A stretch of 64,000 nt of DNA. It comes from Mytilus galloprovincialis. Taxonomy: Eukaryota; Mollusca; Bivalvia; Mytilida; Mytilidae. The position numbers were made by a program, and so were the translations under genes. Within the stretch, counting starts at the first letter, position 1, and every line of letters starts with the position of its first letter. Shown here one piece after another: positions 1 through 21,157 of this stretch. The DNA lies in contig NC_134845.1 of assembly GCF_965363235.1 (NCBI RefSeq), positions 23,748,524 through 23,812,523 on the forward strand. The letters run 5' to 3'. Under the pieces are notes generated by a model. It was given only the letters and a program-made list of their open reading frames with translations, searched no databases and had not been told where the DNA came from.

Positions 1-23
1 ATATATTAGTTATATTTGTTCAG

Positions 24-10172
<10,149 letters not shown>

Positions 10173-12540
10173 GTGAGTATGTGAGCTTGATCTTATCGTC
10201 TCTAAATATTCCCTGATTAAAATATAACTACATGATCACATGCAAATGCACCGAATTTAGTCATCTCTTATAACCCCTAATACAGATTGATAAAAAGTAA
10301 AATCACAAAAATACTAAACTCCGAGAAAAACTCAAAACGGAAAGTCCGTAATCTATTGGCAAAATCAAAATCTCAAACGAATGGATAACAACTGTCATAT
10401 TCCTGACTTGGTACAGGTAATTTTTCATAAAAAAAATAGTGGATTGAATCTGGTTTTATAGCTAGCTAAACACCTCATTTGTATGATATTCGCATCAATT
10501 TCCATTATATTGATGATGATGCGTGAAAAACACAAACAGACATACGTAATAGGCAAAAATGTCAATAATACAGCAGTCAACATTGTAATACAATCCTAAT
10601 CACTAAAAAAAACCTTACAAAAGTAAATACGTATACAGAAAAACACTTCAGGCGCTCCAGATTTATAAAGTGTCAGTTTTGTTTAATAGCACTTGATTTC
10701 TGTGTTGATTAAGAAATTATCAATAAACCAAGGTTTTACTTTTTTCAGTTTACGTTGTTCTTTGATACAACTGTTGCTTTACCTTGTATATTCTTTTGGT
10801 CATGTTTATTTCCTTATGATATCCGGTATGTATACGTCCGTGGCTCTATTTTTGAGTCTCCCTTTATAGTCAACGGAAGCATTAAGTGTTACTCTTGACC
10901 GTCCGTCCTTCCGTTCGCCCAATTTTCTTTTCCACACTGTAACTTAAACTTATACACAATAGTTGGTACGTAAACAGTGAGTTACTTACTGTTCGATGCT
11001 GTTTATAACTTGGAATGTTGCAATATTTAAGTTTCTGCATTCTAACTTAAGATTTGCTCGTCCATATTTTATAAAACTAATACACAATGATTAAACACGC
11101 AGTCATAGTTCGAATTTTGGCATTTAGGCACTAACTGTTCTTGAGTTATGCCCTTGTATAACTTGGAAATAGTTTTTTTTCATTGCCGCAATTTAGTTTT
11201 GCCTCATCGATCAAGGTTTTATGAAACTCCTGAAAATGCTTTAGATCACAACACGCAGACAGAGTATACATTTCGGCAGTATGTCAATTACCGTTCTAGA
11301 TAGTTTTCAAATTGAGTCCCTCCTTCGAGTTCCTCAATTTTTCGTTGCGTTGAAGATCCCATCGGTGGCTTTAGGCTGTTCCCTGCTCTTTTGTCGGGTT
11401 ATTGACCCTTTGACACATTCCCCGTTTCCGTTTTCAATTATATTATCCACCTTTTCACTTCGAAAATTACAAGGCTTGAGAGGGGCATCCGTGTCCTTAG
11501 ACCTTAAAAAGTTTCTTCTTTCATTTTAGTTTGGGCGTTCCTGATGATTACAAATAAAATTAACGAAGAATATGTCCATGGGATTGTAAATACTAGTAAA
11601 CAAGAGTAAATGTACTAGCTCAAACCTTTGAGCGTAAAAATGAAACTTATCAGTACATTCTAAAGTTTCAATGCGGATAATGCAATTGTCTTCGGTTTTA
11701 ATGAGGCATAATAACTCAAATAAAGTAAAAGTGATAGAATGCTTTTAATTTATAAAAAGGCATCACAAGAATGGTTTAACTTTAATTGACACTATTCAAA
11801 TTTGAACTTGATCTGCGTTTGGTGGTAATATACATTGTGTTAAAGTTTCATAACATTTGGTAGAGGCAAAGTAAAGGTCGAAATTTGAAACAGCAAACTC
11901 AGTAACTTTTCCATTTATAAGGGGATATAACTAAAGAACGGTGGAAATGATACCACCCAAAGTCGCACTTGTTTGGTGATATAAATGAATATTGTAAATA
12001 AGTTTCAGAAGATTTGGTTGTGGTTAAATTAGAGAACAGAAACCAATTTCGGGACATACGGAGAAACGTACCGACGTATGGACATACAGACGAATACACT
12101 TTTTTTTTTTTAGGTAAAACTGAATTCCCCTCTGCATTCGTTTGAGGATAAAACCTACGTACATTTCACATATAACTGATTTGTATATAATCATTTGATG
12201 ATGTTTTAACATATCTTGTGCATAATGTGTAATAATTATACGAGTCGTCGAAAACTTGCAGTAAGTTGTGAACCATTCTTTGTATTGATGGCCTATTTGT
12301 GATTTTGAGACAAAGTACAGAATAAAAGCGTACCCCTTTTGAATTTCTTTAATTCAATTTATTTGGAAGATATCATATCAATAAACTTTATTGATTTTTT
12401 GATCCATTGCATGAACCATTTTTTTCATTCCTGAAGTGGAAGCGTGGGGTTTTTAAAATCTAAAAATCTATAAATAAATTTGAAAATGAAGCAGAGTAAA
12501 CATTTCCAATACATGTTTTCACGGACTAAAATTTACAAAT
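10173..12540. other. Repeat-bearing region downstream of EPDR gene 1, no gene seen
   Basis: It holds an inverted D2 copy at 10285-10500, a 3' tail of the second PLE-like family at about 11300-11460 and low-complexity AT-rich DNA. A final EPDR mini-exon would be expected here, but none was recognised. Confidence 0.4.
11300..11460 (+). mobile_element. 3' tail of the second PLE-like retroelement family
   Basis: The order (gttgaagatcccatcggtgg, then cgggttattgaccctttgac, then acattccccgtttcc) matches the 3' end of the relic at 40877-42645, where reverse transcriptase remnants are attached. It is a 5'-truncated insertion. Confidence 0.55.
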
Positions 12541-12928
12541 AGACGTACCCTTCTAGAGAACCTTGGTGATAGACGTACCCTTCTAGAGAACCTTGGTGAT
12601 AGACGTACCCTTCTAGAGAACCTTGGTGATAGACGTACCCTTCTAGAGAACCTTGGTGATAGACGTACCCTTCTAGAGAACCTTGGTGGTAGACTTACCC
12701 TTCTAGAGAAACTTGGTGATAGACGTACCCTTCTAGAGAACCTTGTTGATATACGTACCCTTCTAGAGAACCTTGGTGATAGACGTACCCTTCTAGAGAA
12801 CCTTGGTGATAGACTTACCCTTCTAGAGAACCTTGGTGATAGACTTACCCTTCTAGAGAACCTTGGTGATGGACTTACCCTTCTAGAGAACCTTGGTGAT
12901 GGACTTACCCTTCTAGAGAACCTTGGTG
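12541..12928 (+). repeat. 30-bp minisatellite, 13 units
   Basis: Units of exactly 30 bp (agacgtaccc, ttctagagaa, ccttggtgat) run 13 times with only occasional single-base changes. The later units share agactt or ggactt variants, which shows stepwise spread from one end. There are no spacers. Confidence 0.95.
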
Positions 12929-13000
12929 TTCTGTAGACTTTTTAGTTGTTGTCTGTTCGTCGATTACTTTTTAGCCAAGGTGTCGAATTATTTGGCCGTA

Positions 13001-13031
<31 letters not shown>

Positions 13032-13277
13032 CCCATTTTGTTCTTGATCATGACTTTGTATTGAGAAAACACTGGCTTCTAGTTATATGTAAGCTGGTGG
13101 TAATCTCGTCAACTAATATAATGGTGCTCCGTCATATTTGCAGTCTCGTTTGTAGTAAAACAAAATTATACGCACAGCACATGCAAAACAGGTGTATTGG
13201 CAATTCAACCCAAACACAGTGAGCTATAAGTTGGCGGGAGATGTTGTAAGCCAACTTGTGTTAACTATATATATATA

Positions 13278-13353
13278 GAAGAACAAAAAATTTGCGAAAG
13301 CAAATTTACAGATCTAACATTGTTGGGTTGATGTTTAGACGAGTTGTATATAC
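13278..13353 (+). mobile_element. Head-less SINE copy
   Basis: It starts exactly at gaagaac, where the tRNA-derived head of the full copies ends, and runs to gttgtata. It lies about 444 bp before the same segment of the full copy at 13640-13790. Confidence 0.6.
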
Positions 13354-13639
13354 ATTATGTACACAGCCATGTATCACCATCATTGATGGCGATCCGATGG
13401 ATACATCTGTTGTAGGGTTGTCACTGACTCAGACGTACTTATGAATATAATTATTTTCTGTGACTGTATCTTACATTAATTTGTAGGATCCTTTACTATA
13501 GATAATTTAGCTGATCTGTAACAATAACATCTTCATGCCTTATATATCATGTACTGTAGTACGCCGCTAGATTAAAACTGACGTGGAAAGGTAACACATG
13601 CCCACCGAAAGCTCTTTATTTGAGAGCCCAGGTGGTCGT

Positions 13640-13789
13640 GTGGTCTAGCGGGACGGCTGCAGTGCAGGCGATTTGGTGTCACGATATCACAGTAGCATGG
13701 GTTCGAATCCCGGCGAGGGAAGAACAAAAAATTTGCGAAAGCAAATTTACAGATCTAACATTGTTGGGTTGATGTTTAGACGAGTTGTA

Positions 13790-13790
<1 letters not shown>
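13640..13790 (+). mobile_element. tRNA-derived SINE, full-length copy at the PLE boundary
   Basis: It has the same A box, B box and body as 8480-8630. Its (TA)n tail (13791-13860) runs directly into the PLE array, and a second (TA)n stretch at 25222-25284 closes the other side. Confidence 0.75.
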
Positions 13791-13860
<70 letters not shown>

Positions 13861-13865
<5 letters not shown>

Positions 13866-14489
13866 ACTGAATAAATAGTCAACGATCAATCTTACAGGGC
13901 GATGGATCATGTAATATGATTCTGTACACTACAAAATATAATATATAACAAGTCAAAAAGGGTACAACATCACCATTAACTAACTATAAAATATACAAAT
14001 ATTAGATATTTCGGATAACAGATATCCTTCTTCGGTAATTGCACAATGACAAATGAATCATGTCAATTCAAATTGAGACTCTATCAAAATCTTGATTTAT
14101 ACAATTTAAGCGAACGCTGGAACAATTTTAAAATTTCCAAACACACCGGAAAGACTACAGAAATATGCCAAAAATAAAAATAGTTATTTACGATGTGAAA
14201 TGGCACAACTCTAGATTTCCAAAGGTTGTGACAGTTGAGATGTTATAACTGCATTGAGGGCAGTCCTCAAACCAAAAAATCAAAAATGTCCTAACCGATC
14301 CAGGATGGTATAAATTAGACAACGGTAGGGCAATTACAACAGAAACTACATATTTAAGCCTCCCAAACGAATATCAGCCTAATAATGATTGAAAAAATAA
14401 GTATTGTATAATGAGGTAAAATAATTGAACGTGGCAACGTACTTATACATCATCCCGAATCAATGAAAACCTGTAATTTAAACTGTTAT
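13861..14489 (-). repeat. PLE pseudo-LTR, 3' of copy A
   Basis: The 629-bp terminal repeat matches 17383-18011 and the inverted 21157-21785. It contains the hammerhead-like fold at 14001-14039. Confidence 0.85.
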
Positions 14490-14573
14490 TTAAAAATAAT
14501 TTCGAACTGTAAAGCCAGTACTAAATCCGGCGTTGTTTGAAACAGGTAGTCACAGGAAAATGAGGGACTCGTT

Positions 14574-17309
14574 CTATGTTTTTTCATTTATACCCTCTGG
14601 GGAGACTGTCCGTAACTTTCTTATCCAAAATCTTTCCCGAGCGACTCTGTCGACCTTCGACCAACCCTCGTTGTGGTCTATGATCGTGATGGTAAGGTTT
14701 TTGAGATCAGCTTGTGTGTGTCCAGGTGATCTCAAATGACGACTTACGGGTAGGTCGGGCTTGCAAGTGTAGTCACTTCGATGACCATTCATGCGTTTGT
14801 TAAATGGCTGCTCTGTCTCGCCAACATACTGCATGCCACATCGACATTGAAGGAGGTATACAACATTCTGGGTTTTGCAAGTTACATTGCAATATATAGT
14901 GTACACAGACCCAGTCGAGTGGCAAGTGAATGTTTGAGTATTCAGTATTTGTTGACAAGTCAGGCAACGTCTGTTACCACATGACTTGCACCATCCTGCA
15001 ATTGAACAGCTTTTATTTGAGGAGACGTCAGCTCTAACAAATAAGTCTTTCAGACTTGCTGGTCTCCGAAAAGCTAAGACAGGAGGATTGGGAAAGATCT
15101 TGGATAATTTAGGGTGTTTGGCAATAGTTTGCCAATTGGCACGGATCAAACGTGAAAGGTTATTAAAGGCTGGATTGTATGTAAGAACAAACGGGACTAT
15201 TTTGCTGCGCCTCTTCCGTTTGTACTGTAAGAGGTCATTGCGGCTGTTATTGTTAGCGCGCGCAAACCCCTTATCTATGTCCAATTTCTTATAACCTCGT
15301 TTTGTCAAAAATCCGCGAAGTTCCTGTAACCGTTTCGTGACAGCCTCCTCAGAGGAGCAAATCCGCTTGACTCTGAGAGCTTGACTGTACGGGATACTTT
15401 TTGTACAGTGTTTGGGGTGACAGCTTTGGGGAGAAAGGTATTGATGTTTATCTGTGGGTTTACAGTAAAGGTCTGTTGATATGACACCGTCCTTTATAGA
15501 TGTGGTTGTGTCTAAGAAAGATATCTTAGAGTCGGAAATTTCATACGTAAATTTAATTGAATGGTGGGCGTTGTTTGCATGTCTGATGAAATCATCCAGT
15601 TTTTGTTGAGATTCAATCCATTTCATGTCAACATCATCAATGAAACGGAACCAAGACAAAGGTTTGGATAAAGATGTTGCAATAATTTGTTTTTCTAATT
15701 TGCCCATGAAAATATTGGCGTAAGACGGTGCCATTTTCGTCCCCATCGCTGTCCCGTTAATTTGAAGGTAATGCTCACCATTAAAGGTGAAATTGTTGCA
15801 TTTCAGGACCAGAGTAAGCAGCTGGACTAAACATTCAGTAGGTGGTTCTAAAATGTTGCGCGAGTCCCATATTTCCCTACAAGATTGTATGCCGTCATCA
15901 TGAGGTATGTTGGTATACAATGAGGTGACATCTAAAGTGACAAGGAGGGTTTCCGGAGGAAGAGGGTTCATGGATTCCATTTTACGAAGATAATCTGTAG
16001 TGTCTTGAATGTGGGAAGGAAGATTTTCTACATGAGATCTTAAATGAAAATCGACGAATTCCGAGATTTTCTCAGTCGGATGGCCGTTTGCGGATACAAT
16101 GGGTCTACCAGGGTTGTTAACCTTGTGTATTTTGGGAAGAAGATACAATCGACCAGGCTTGGCATTCTCTGGCTTTAAATAACCAATTGTATCCTCATCT
16201 ATGTGACCGTCATTGTACATGGTTTGTACCGCAGTGATAATTTTGGAGCTAAACTCGGAAGTAGGATCATAGTCTAGCTTTTTATAAAATCTCTCATCAG
16301 AGAGCTGACGCACTGCTTCCGCGATGTAGTTAGCTTTGTCCATTATCACAACGGCACTGCCCTTGTCTGCTGGTTTTATCACAATATCATCTCGGTTTCT
16401 TAGCGATTGTATGGCTTTTTTCTCGTCAGGAGAGGTGTTGTAAAATGACGAGTACTTGTTGCTAGCTAGATGAACAACATCCGATTTGATTTTGTCGATA
16501 ACATCTTCCAGTGTAGCAGATTTACTAGGTTTTGGAATCCATGAACTCTTCTTTTTAAAATGCGGAATTATGATTTCTTCCTCCGAGTCGGACGTGTCTG
16601 TGTCTTTCTCATTATCCACCTCTTTATCCTTGTTACCAAAATATTCTTTGATTCTGAGGGTTCTAGCAAAGTTATCAAGGTCATCTCCCAGTTTCATATC
16701 ATCTATTTTATTGGGAGTAGGGCAAAAATTCAAACCCTTGGACAAGACTTTAGTTTCGTCCTCAGATAAAGAGACTGAGGATAAATTGACAACCGTGTTG
16801 TTGGGATCCATCGGAACTCGAATTTTTCTTTTAAATCTACGATTTCGAGGCTTTTTCTTAGATTTTGTAGAGGGTCTAATTGAAGGGTGGTTAATTTGCA
16901 CACCATCACGTTTAAATTTGTTGATCTGTTTGACGTGGAGCTTATGTGATTCAATATGGTTGATATCACCAAGACGTACTTGAATTTCGTCAAGTTCAGG
17001 ATCAGACAAATGTTCACGGGATCGGCAGTGCAAATTATCACGTAGTTTATAAAAATAATTAACTTGATGAATTGCTTCTTGGCGTAAGAGATCCATCAGA
17101 CGAAAAGAACTGTTGTATAAAATGTTGTTCCATCTGTGAAAAAATCTGTTCGACTTTTCTCCGGTTGTAAGTGGGGAGGCCTTTAAAATAAGTCCTTTCG
17201 GAATAATTCCTTGATTAATGTAGGTTTCTAAATTTGAAATGTGATGTTCTGTTTTGATAATTTTGATAGTAGAAGATCTTAATTTCTTAAAATAAAATTG
17301 AAAATGCAT
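14574..17309 (-). CDS. PLE copy A: reverse transcriptase / GIY-YIG endonuclease polyprotein
   Basis: This retroelement protein copies its RNA at a nick made by its own endonuclease. From the first ATG it is 911 residues; the open frame extends 13 codons further upstream without an ATG. In the longer numbering, a basic stretch (KSKKKPRNRRFKRK) is near residue 162 and an acidic stretch near 250. KPADKGSAVVIMDK is near 325. RT motif A is LDVTSLYTNIPH near 470, motif B is GTAMGTKMAPSYAN near 532 and motif C is RFIDDVD near 568. A Cys cluster (WCKSCGNRRCLTC) is near 785. The GIY-YIG domain follows, with VVYLLQCRCGMQYVGETE near 825-842 and RERFWIRKLRTVSPEGIN near the end. C-terminal GIY-YIG marks a canonical endonuclease-bearing PLE. 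The Cys cluster suggests the Neptune/Nematis side of the group, which is inference. Confidence 0.9.
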   Translation of the reverse strand: MHFQFYFKKLRSSTIKIIKTEHHISNLETYINQGIIPKGLILKASPLTTGEKSNRFFHRWNNILYNSSFRLMDLLRQEAIHQVNYFYKLRDNLHCRSREHLSDPELDEIQVRLGDINHIESHKLHVKQINKFKRDGVQINHPSIRPSTKSKKKPRNRRFKRKIRVPMDPNNTVVNLSSVSLSEDETKVLSKGLNFCPTPNKIDDMKLGDDLDNFARTLRIKEYFGNKDKEVDNEKDTDTSDSEEEIIIPHFKKKSSWIPKPSKSATLEDVIDKIKSDVVHLASNKYSSFYNTSPDEKKAIQSLRNRDDIVIKPADKGSAVVIMDKANYIAEAVRQLSDERFYKKLDYDPTSEFSSKIITAVQTMYNDGHIDEDTIGYLKPENAKPGRLYLLPKIHKVNNPGRPIVSANGHPTEKISEFVDFHLRSHVENLPSHIQDTTDYLRKMESMNPLPPETLLVTLDVTSLYTNIPHDDGIQSCREIWDSRNILEPPTECLVQLLTLVLKCNNFTFNGEHYLQINGTAMGTKMAPSYANIFMGKLEKQIIATSLSKPLSWFRFIDDVDMKWIESQQKLDDFIRHANNAHHSIKFTYEISDSKISFLDTTTSIKDGVISTDLYCKPTDKHQYLSPQSCHPKHCTKSIPYSQALRVKRICSSEEAVTKRLQELRGFLTKRGYKKLDIDKGFARANNNSRNDLLQYKRKRRSKIVPFVLTYNPAFNNLSRLIRANWQTIAKHPKLSKIFPNPPVLAFRRPASLKDLFVRADVSSNKSCSIAGWCKSCGNRRCLTCQQILNTQTFTCHSTGSVYTIYCNVTCKTQNVVYLLQCRCGMQYVGETEQPFNKRMNGHRSDYTCKPDLPVSRHLRSPGHTQADLKNLTITIIDHNEGWSKVDRVARERFWIRKLRTVSPEGINEKT

Positions 17310-17382
17310 GATGGAATATGCAGTAAGAAAATCGGATCGGGTGAACACACTCGATGCAGACTACCAAAAAGGTAAAAATATT

Positions 17383-18011
17383 AAATGACTGAATAAATAG
17401 TCAACGATCAATCTTACAGGGCGATGGATCATGTAATATGATTCTGTACACTACAAAATATAATATATAACAAGTCAAAAAGGGTACAACATCACCATTA
17501 ACTAACTATAAAATATACAAATATTAGATATTTCGGATAACAGATATCCTTCTTCGGTAATTGCACAATGACAAATGAATCATGTCAATTCAAATTGAGA
17601 CTCTATCAAAATCTTGATTTATACAATTTAAGCGAACGCTGGAACAATTTTAAAATTTCCAAACACACCGGAAAGACTACAGAAATATGCCAAAAATAAA
17701 AATAGTTATTTACGATGTGAAATGGCACAACTCTAGATTTCCAAAGGTTGTGACAGTTGAGATGTTATAACTGCATTGAGGGCAGTCCTCAAACCAAAAA
17801 ATCAAAAATGTCCTAACCGATCCAGGATGGTATAAATTAGACAACGGTAGGGCAATTACAACAGAAACTACATATTTAAGCCTCCCAAACGAATATCAGC
17901 CTAATAATGATTGAAAAAATAAGTATTGTATAATGAGGTAAAATAATTGAACGTGGCAACGTACTTATACATCATCCCGAATCAATGAAAACCTGTAATT
18001 TAAACTGTTAT
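17383..18011 (-). repeat. PLE pseudo-LTR shared by copies A and B
   Basis: The same 629-bp repeat joins the two tandem units with no extra sequence between them, as expected for head-to-tail PLE arrays. Confidence 0.85.
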
Positions 18012-18095
18012 TTAAAAATAATTTCGAACTGTAAAGCCAGTACTAAATCCGGCGTTGTTTGAAACAGGTAGTCACAGGAAAATGAGGGACTCGTT

Positions 18096-20831
18096 CTATG
18101 TTTTTTCATTTATACCCTCTGGGGAGACTGTCCGTAACTTTCTTATCCAAAATCTTTCCCGAGCGACTCTGTCGACCTTCGACCAACCCTCGTTGTGGTC
18201 TATGATCGTGATGGTAAGGTTTTTGAGATCAGCTTGTGTGTGTCCAGGTGATCTCAAATGACGACTTACGGGTAGGTCGGGCTTGCAAGTGTAGTCACTT
18301 CGATGACCATTCATGCGTTTGTTAAATGGCTGCTCTGTCTCGCCAACATACTGCATGCCACATCGACATTGAAGGAGGTATACAACATTCTGGGTTTTGC
18401 AAGTTACATTGCAATATATAGTGTACACAGACCCAGTCGAGTGGCAAGTGAATGTTTGAGTATTCAGTATTTGTTGACAAGTCAGGCAACGTCTGTTACC
18501 ACATGACTTGCACCATCCTGCAATTGAACAGCTTTTATTTGAGGAGACGTCAGCTCTAACAAATAAGTCTTTCAGACTTGCTGGTCTCCGAAAAGCTAAG
18601 ACAGGAGGATTGGGAAAGATCTTGGATAATTTAGGGTGTTTGGCAATAGTTTGCCAATTGGCACGGATCAAACGTGAAAGGTTATTAAAGGCTGGATTGT
18701 ATGTAAGAACAAACGGGACTATTTTGCTGCGCCTCTTCCGTTTGTACTGTAAGAGGTCATTGCGGCTGTTATTGTTAGCGCGCGCAAACCCCTTATCTAT
18801 GTCCAATTTCTTATAACCTCGTTTTGTCAAAAATCCGCGAAGTTCCTGTAACCGTTTCGTGACAGCCTCCTCAGAGGAGCAAATCCGCTTGACTCTGAGA
18901 GCTTGACTGTACGGGATACTTTTTGTACAGTGTTTGGGGTGACAGCTTTGGGGAGAAAGGTATTGATGTTTATCTGTGGGTTTACAGTAAAGGTCTGTTG
19001 ATATGACACCGTCCTTTATAGATGTGGTTGTGTCTAAGAAAGATATCTTAGAGTCGGAAATTTCATACGTAAATTTAATTGAATGGTGGGCGTTGTTTGC
19101 ATGTCTGATGAAATCATCCAGTTTTTGTTGAGATTCAATCCATTTCATGTCAACATCATCAATGAAACGGAACCAAGACAAAGGTTTGGATAAAGATGTT
19201 GCAATAATTTGTTTTTCTAATTTGCCCATGAAAATATTGGCGTAAGACGGTGCCATTTTCGTCCCCATCGCTGTCCCGTTAATTTGAAGGTAATGCTCAC
19301 CATTAAAGGTGAAATTGTTGCATTTCAGGACCAGAGTAAGCAGCTGGACTAAACATTCAGTAGGTGGTTCTAAAATGTTGCGCGAGTCCCATATTTCCCT
19401 ACAAGATTGTATGCCGTCATCATGAGGTATGTTGGTATACAATGAGGTGACATCTAAAGTGACAAGGAGGGTTTCCGGAGGAAGAGGGTTCATGGATTCC
19501 ATTTTACGAAGATAATCTGTAGTGTCTTGAATGTGGGAAGGAAGATTTTCTACATGAGATCTTAAATGAAAATCGACGAATTCCGAGATTTTCTCAGTCG
19601 GATGGCCGTTTGCGGATACAATGGGTCTACCAGGGTTGTTAACCTTGTGTATTTTGGGAAGAAGATACAATCGACCAGGCTTGGCATTCTCTGGCTTTAA
19701 ATAACCAATTGTATCCTCATCTATGTGACCGTCATTGTACATGGTTTGTACCGCAGTGATAATTTTGGAGCTAAACTCGGAAGTAGGATCATAGTCTAGC
19801 TTTTTATAAAATCTCTCATCAGAGAGCTGACGCACTGCTTCCGCGATGTAGTTAGCTTTGTCCATTATCACAACGGCACTGCCCTTGTCTGCTGGTTTTA
19901 TCACAATATCATCTCGGTTTCTTAGCGATTGTATGGCTTTTTTCTCGTCAGGAGAGGTGTTGTAAAATGACGAGTACTTGTTGCTAGCTAGATGAACAAC
20001 ATCCGATTTGATTTTGTCGATAACATCTTCCAGTGTAGCAGATTTACTAGGTTTTGGAATCCATGAACTCTTCTTTTTAAAATGCGGAATTATGATTTCT
20101 TCCTCCGAGTCGGACGTGTCTGTGTCTTTCTCATTATCCACCTCTTTATCCTTGTTACCAAAATATTCTTTGATTCTGAGGGTTCTAGCAAAGTTATCAA
20201 GGTCATCTCCCAGTTTCATATCATCTATTTTATTGGGAGTAGGGCAAAAATTCAAACCCTTGGACAAGACTTTAGTTTCGTCCTCAGATAAAGAGACTGA
20301 GGATAAATTGACAACCGTGTTGTTGGGATCCATCGGAACTCGAATTTTTCTTTTAAATCTACGATTTCGAGGCTTTTTCTTAGATTTTGTAGAGGGTCTA
20401 ATTGAAGGGTGGTTAATTTGCACACCATCACGTTTAAATTTGTTGATCTGTTTGACGTGGAGCTTATGTGATTCAATATGGTTGATATCACCAAGACGTA
20501 CTTGAATTTCGTCAAGTTCAGGATCAGACAAATGTTCACGGGATCGGCAGTGCAAATTATCACGTAGTTTATAAAAATAATTAACTTGATGAATTGCTTC
20601 TTGGCGTAAGAGATCCATCAGACGAAAAGAACTGTTGTATAAAATGTTGTTCCATCTGTGAAAAAATCTGTTCGACTTTTCTCCGGTTGTAAGTGGGGAG
20701 GCCTTTAAAATAAGTCCTTTCGGAATAATTCCTTGATTAATGTAGGTTTCTAAATTTGAAATGTGATGTTCTGTTTTGATAATTTTGATAGTAGAAGATC
20801 TTAATTTCTTAAAATAAAATTGAAAATGCAT
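18096..20831 (-). CDS. PLE copy B: reverse transcriptase / GIY-YIG endonuclease polyprotein
   Basis: The product is the same as copy A and lies exactly 3522 bp away. The protein is identical and shadow frames on the opposite strand are identical too, so nucleotide identity is at or near 100 percent. All RT and GIY-YIG motifs are present and the frame is unbroken. It shares the pseudo-LTR at 17383-18011 with copy A. Confidence 0.9.
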   Translation of the reverse strand: MHFQFYFKKLRSSTIKIIKTEHHISNLETYINQGIIPKGLILKASPLTTGEKSNRFFHRWNNILYNSSFRLMDLLRQEAIHQVNYFYKLRDNLHCRSREHLSDPELDEIQVRLGDINHIESHKLHVKQINKFKRDGVQINHPSIRPSTKSKKKPRNRRFKRKIRVPMDPNNTVVNLSSVSLSEDETKVLSKGLNFCPTPNKIDDMKLGDDLDNFARTLRIKEYFGNKDKEVDNEKDTDTSDSEEEIIIPHFKKKSSWIPKPSKSATLEDVIDKIKSDVVHLASNKYSSFYNTSPDEKKAIQSLRNRDDIVIKPADKGSAVVIMDKANYIAEAVRQLSDERFYKKLDYDPTSEFSSKIITAVQTMYNDGHIDEDTIGYLKPENAKPGRLYLLPKIHKVNNPGRPIVSANGHPTEKISEFVDFHLRSHVENLPSHIQDTTDYLRKMESMNPLPPETLLVTLDVTSLYTNIPHDDGIQSCREIWDSRNILEPPTECLVQLLTLVLKCNNFTFNGEHYLQINGTAMGTKMAPSYANIFMGKLEKQIIATSLSKPLSWFRFIDDVDMKWIESQQKLDDFIRHANNAHHSIKFTYEISDSKISFLDTTTSIKDGVISTDLYCKPTDKHQYLSPQSCHPKHCTKSIPYSQALRVKRICSSEEAVTKRLQELRGFLTKRGYKKLDIDKGFARANNNSRNDLLQYKRKRRSKIVPFVLTYNPAFNNLSRLIRANWQTIAKHPKLSKIFPNPPVLAFRRPASLKDLFVRADVSSNKSCSIAGWCKSCGNRRCLTCQQILNTQTFTCHSTGSVYTIYCNVTCKTQNVVYLLQCRCGMQYVGETEQPFNKRMNGHRSDYTCKPDLPVSRHLRSPGHTQADLKNLTITIIDHNEGWSKVDRVARERFWIRKLRTVSPEGINEKT

Positions 20832-20904
20832 GATGGAATATGCAGTAAGAAAATCGGATCGGGTGAACACACTCGATGCAGACTACCAAAAAGGTAAAAA
20901 TATT

Positions 20905-21157
20905 AAATGACTGAATAAATAGTCAACGATCAATCTTACAGGGCGATGGATCATGTAATATGATTCTGTACACTACAAAATATAATATATAACAAGTCAA
21001 AAAGGGTACAACATCACCATTAACTAACTATAAAATATACAAATATTAGATATTTCGGATAACAGATATCCTTCTTCGGTAATTGCACAATGACAAATGA
21101 ATCATGTCAATTCAAATTGAGACTCTATCAAAATCTTGATTTATACAATTTAAGCGA
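20905..21157 (-). repeat. Truncated PLE pseudo-LTR at the fold-back
   Basis: It matches the first 253 bases of the pseudo-LTR and stops abruptly at taagcga, where the inverted copy begins at ataacagttt. Confidence 0.85.

Noticed and set aside
12541-12928. CRISPR-like regular repeats
   Set aside because: The units are contiguous with no spacers, and the genome is eukaryotic. It is a minisatellite.
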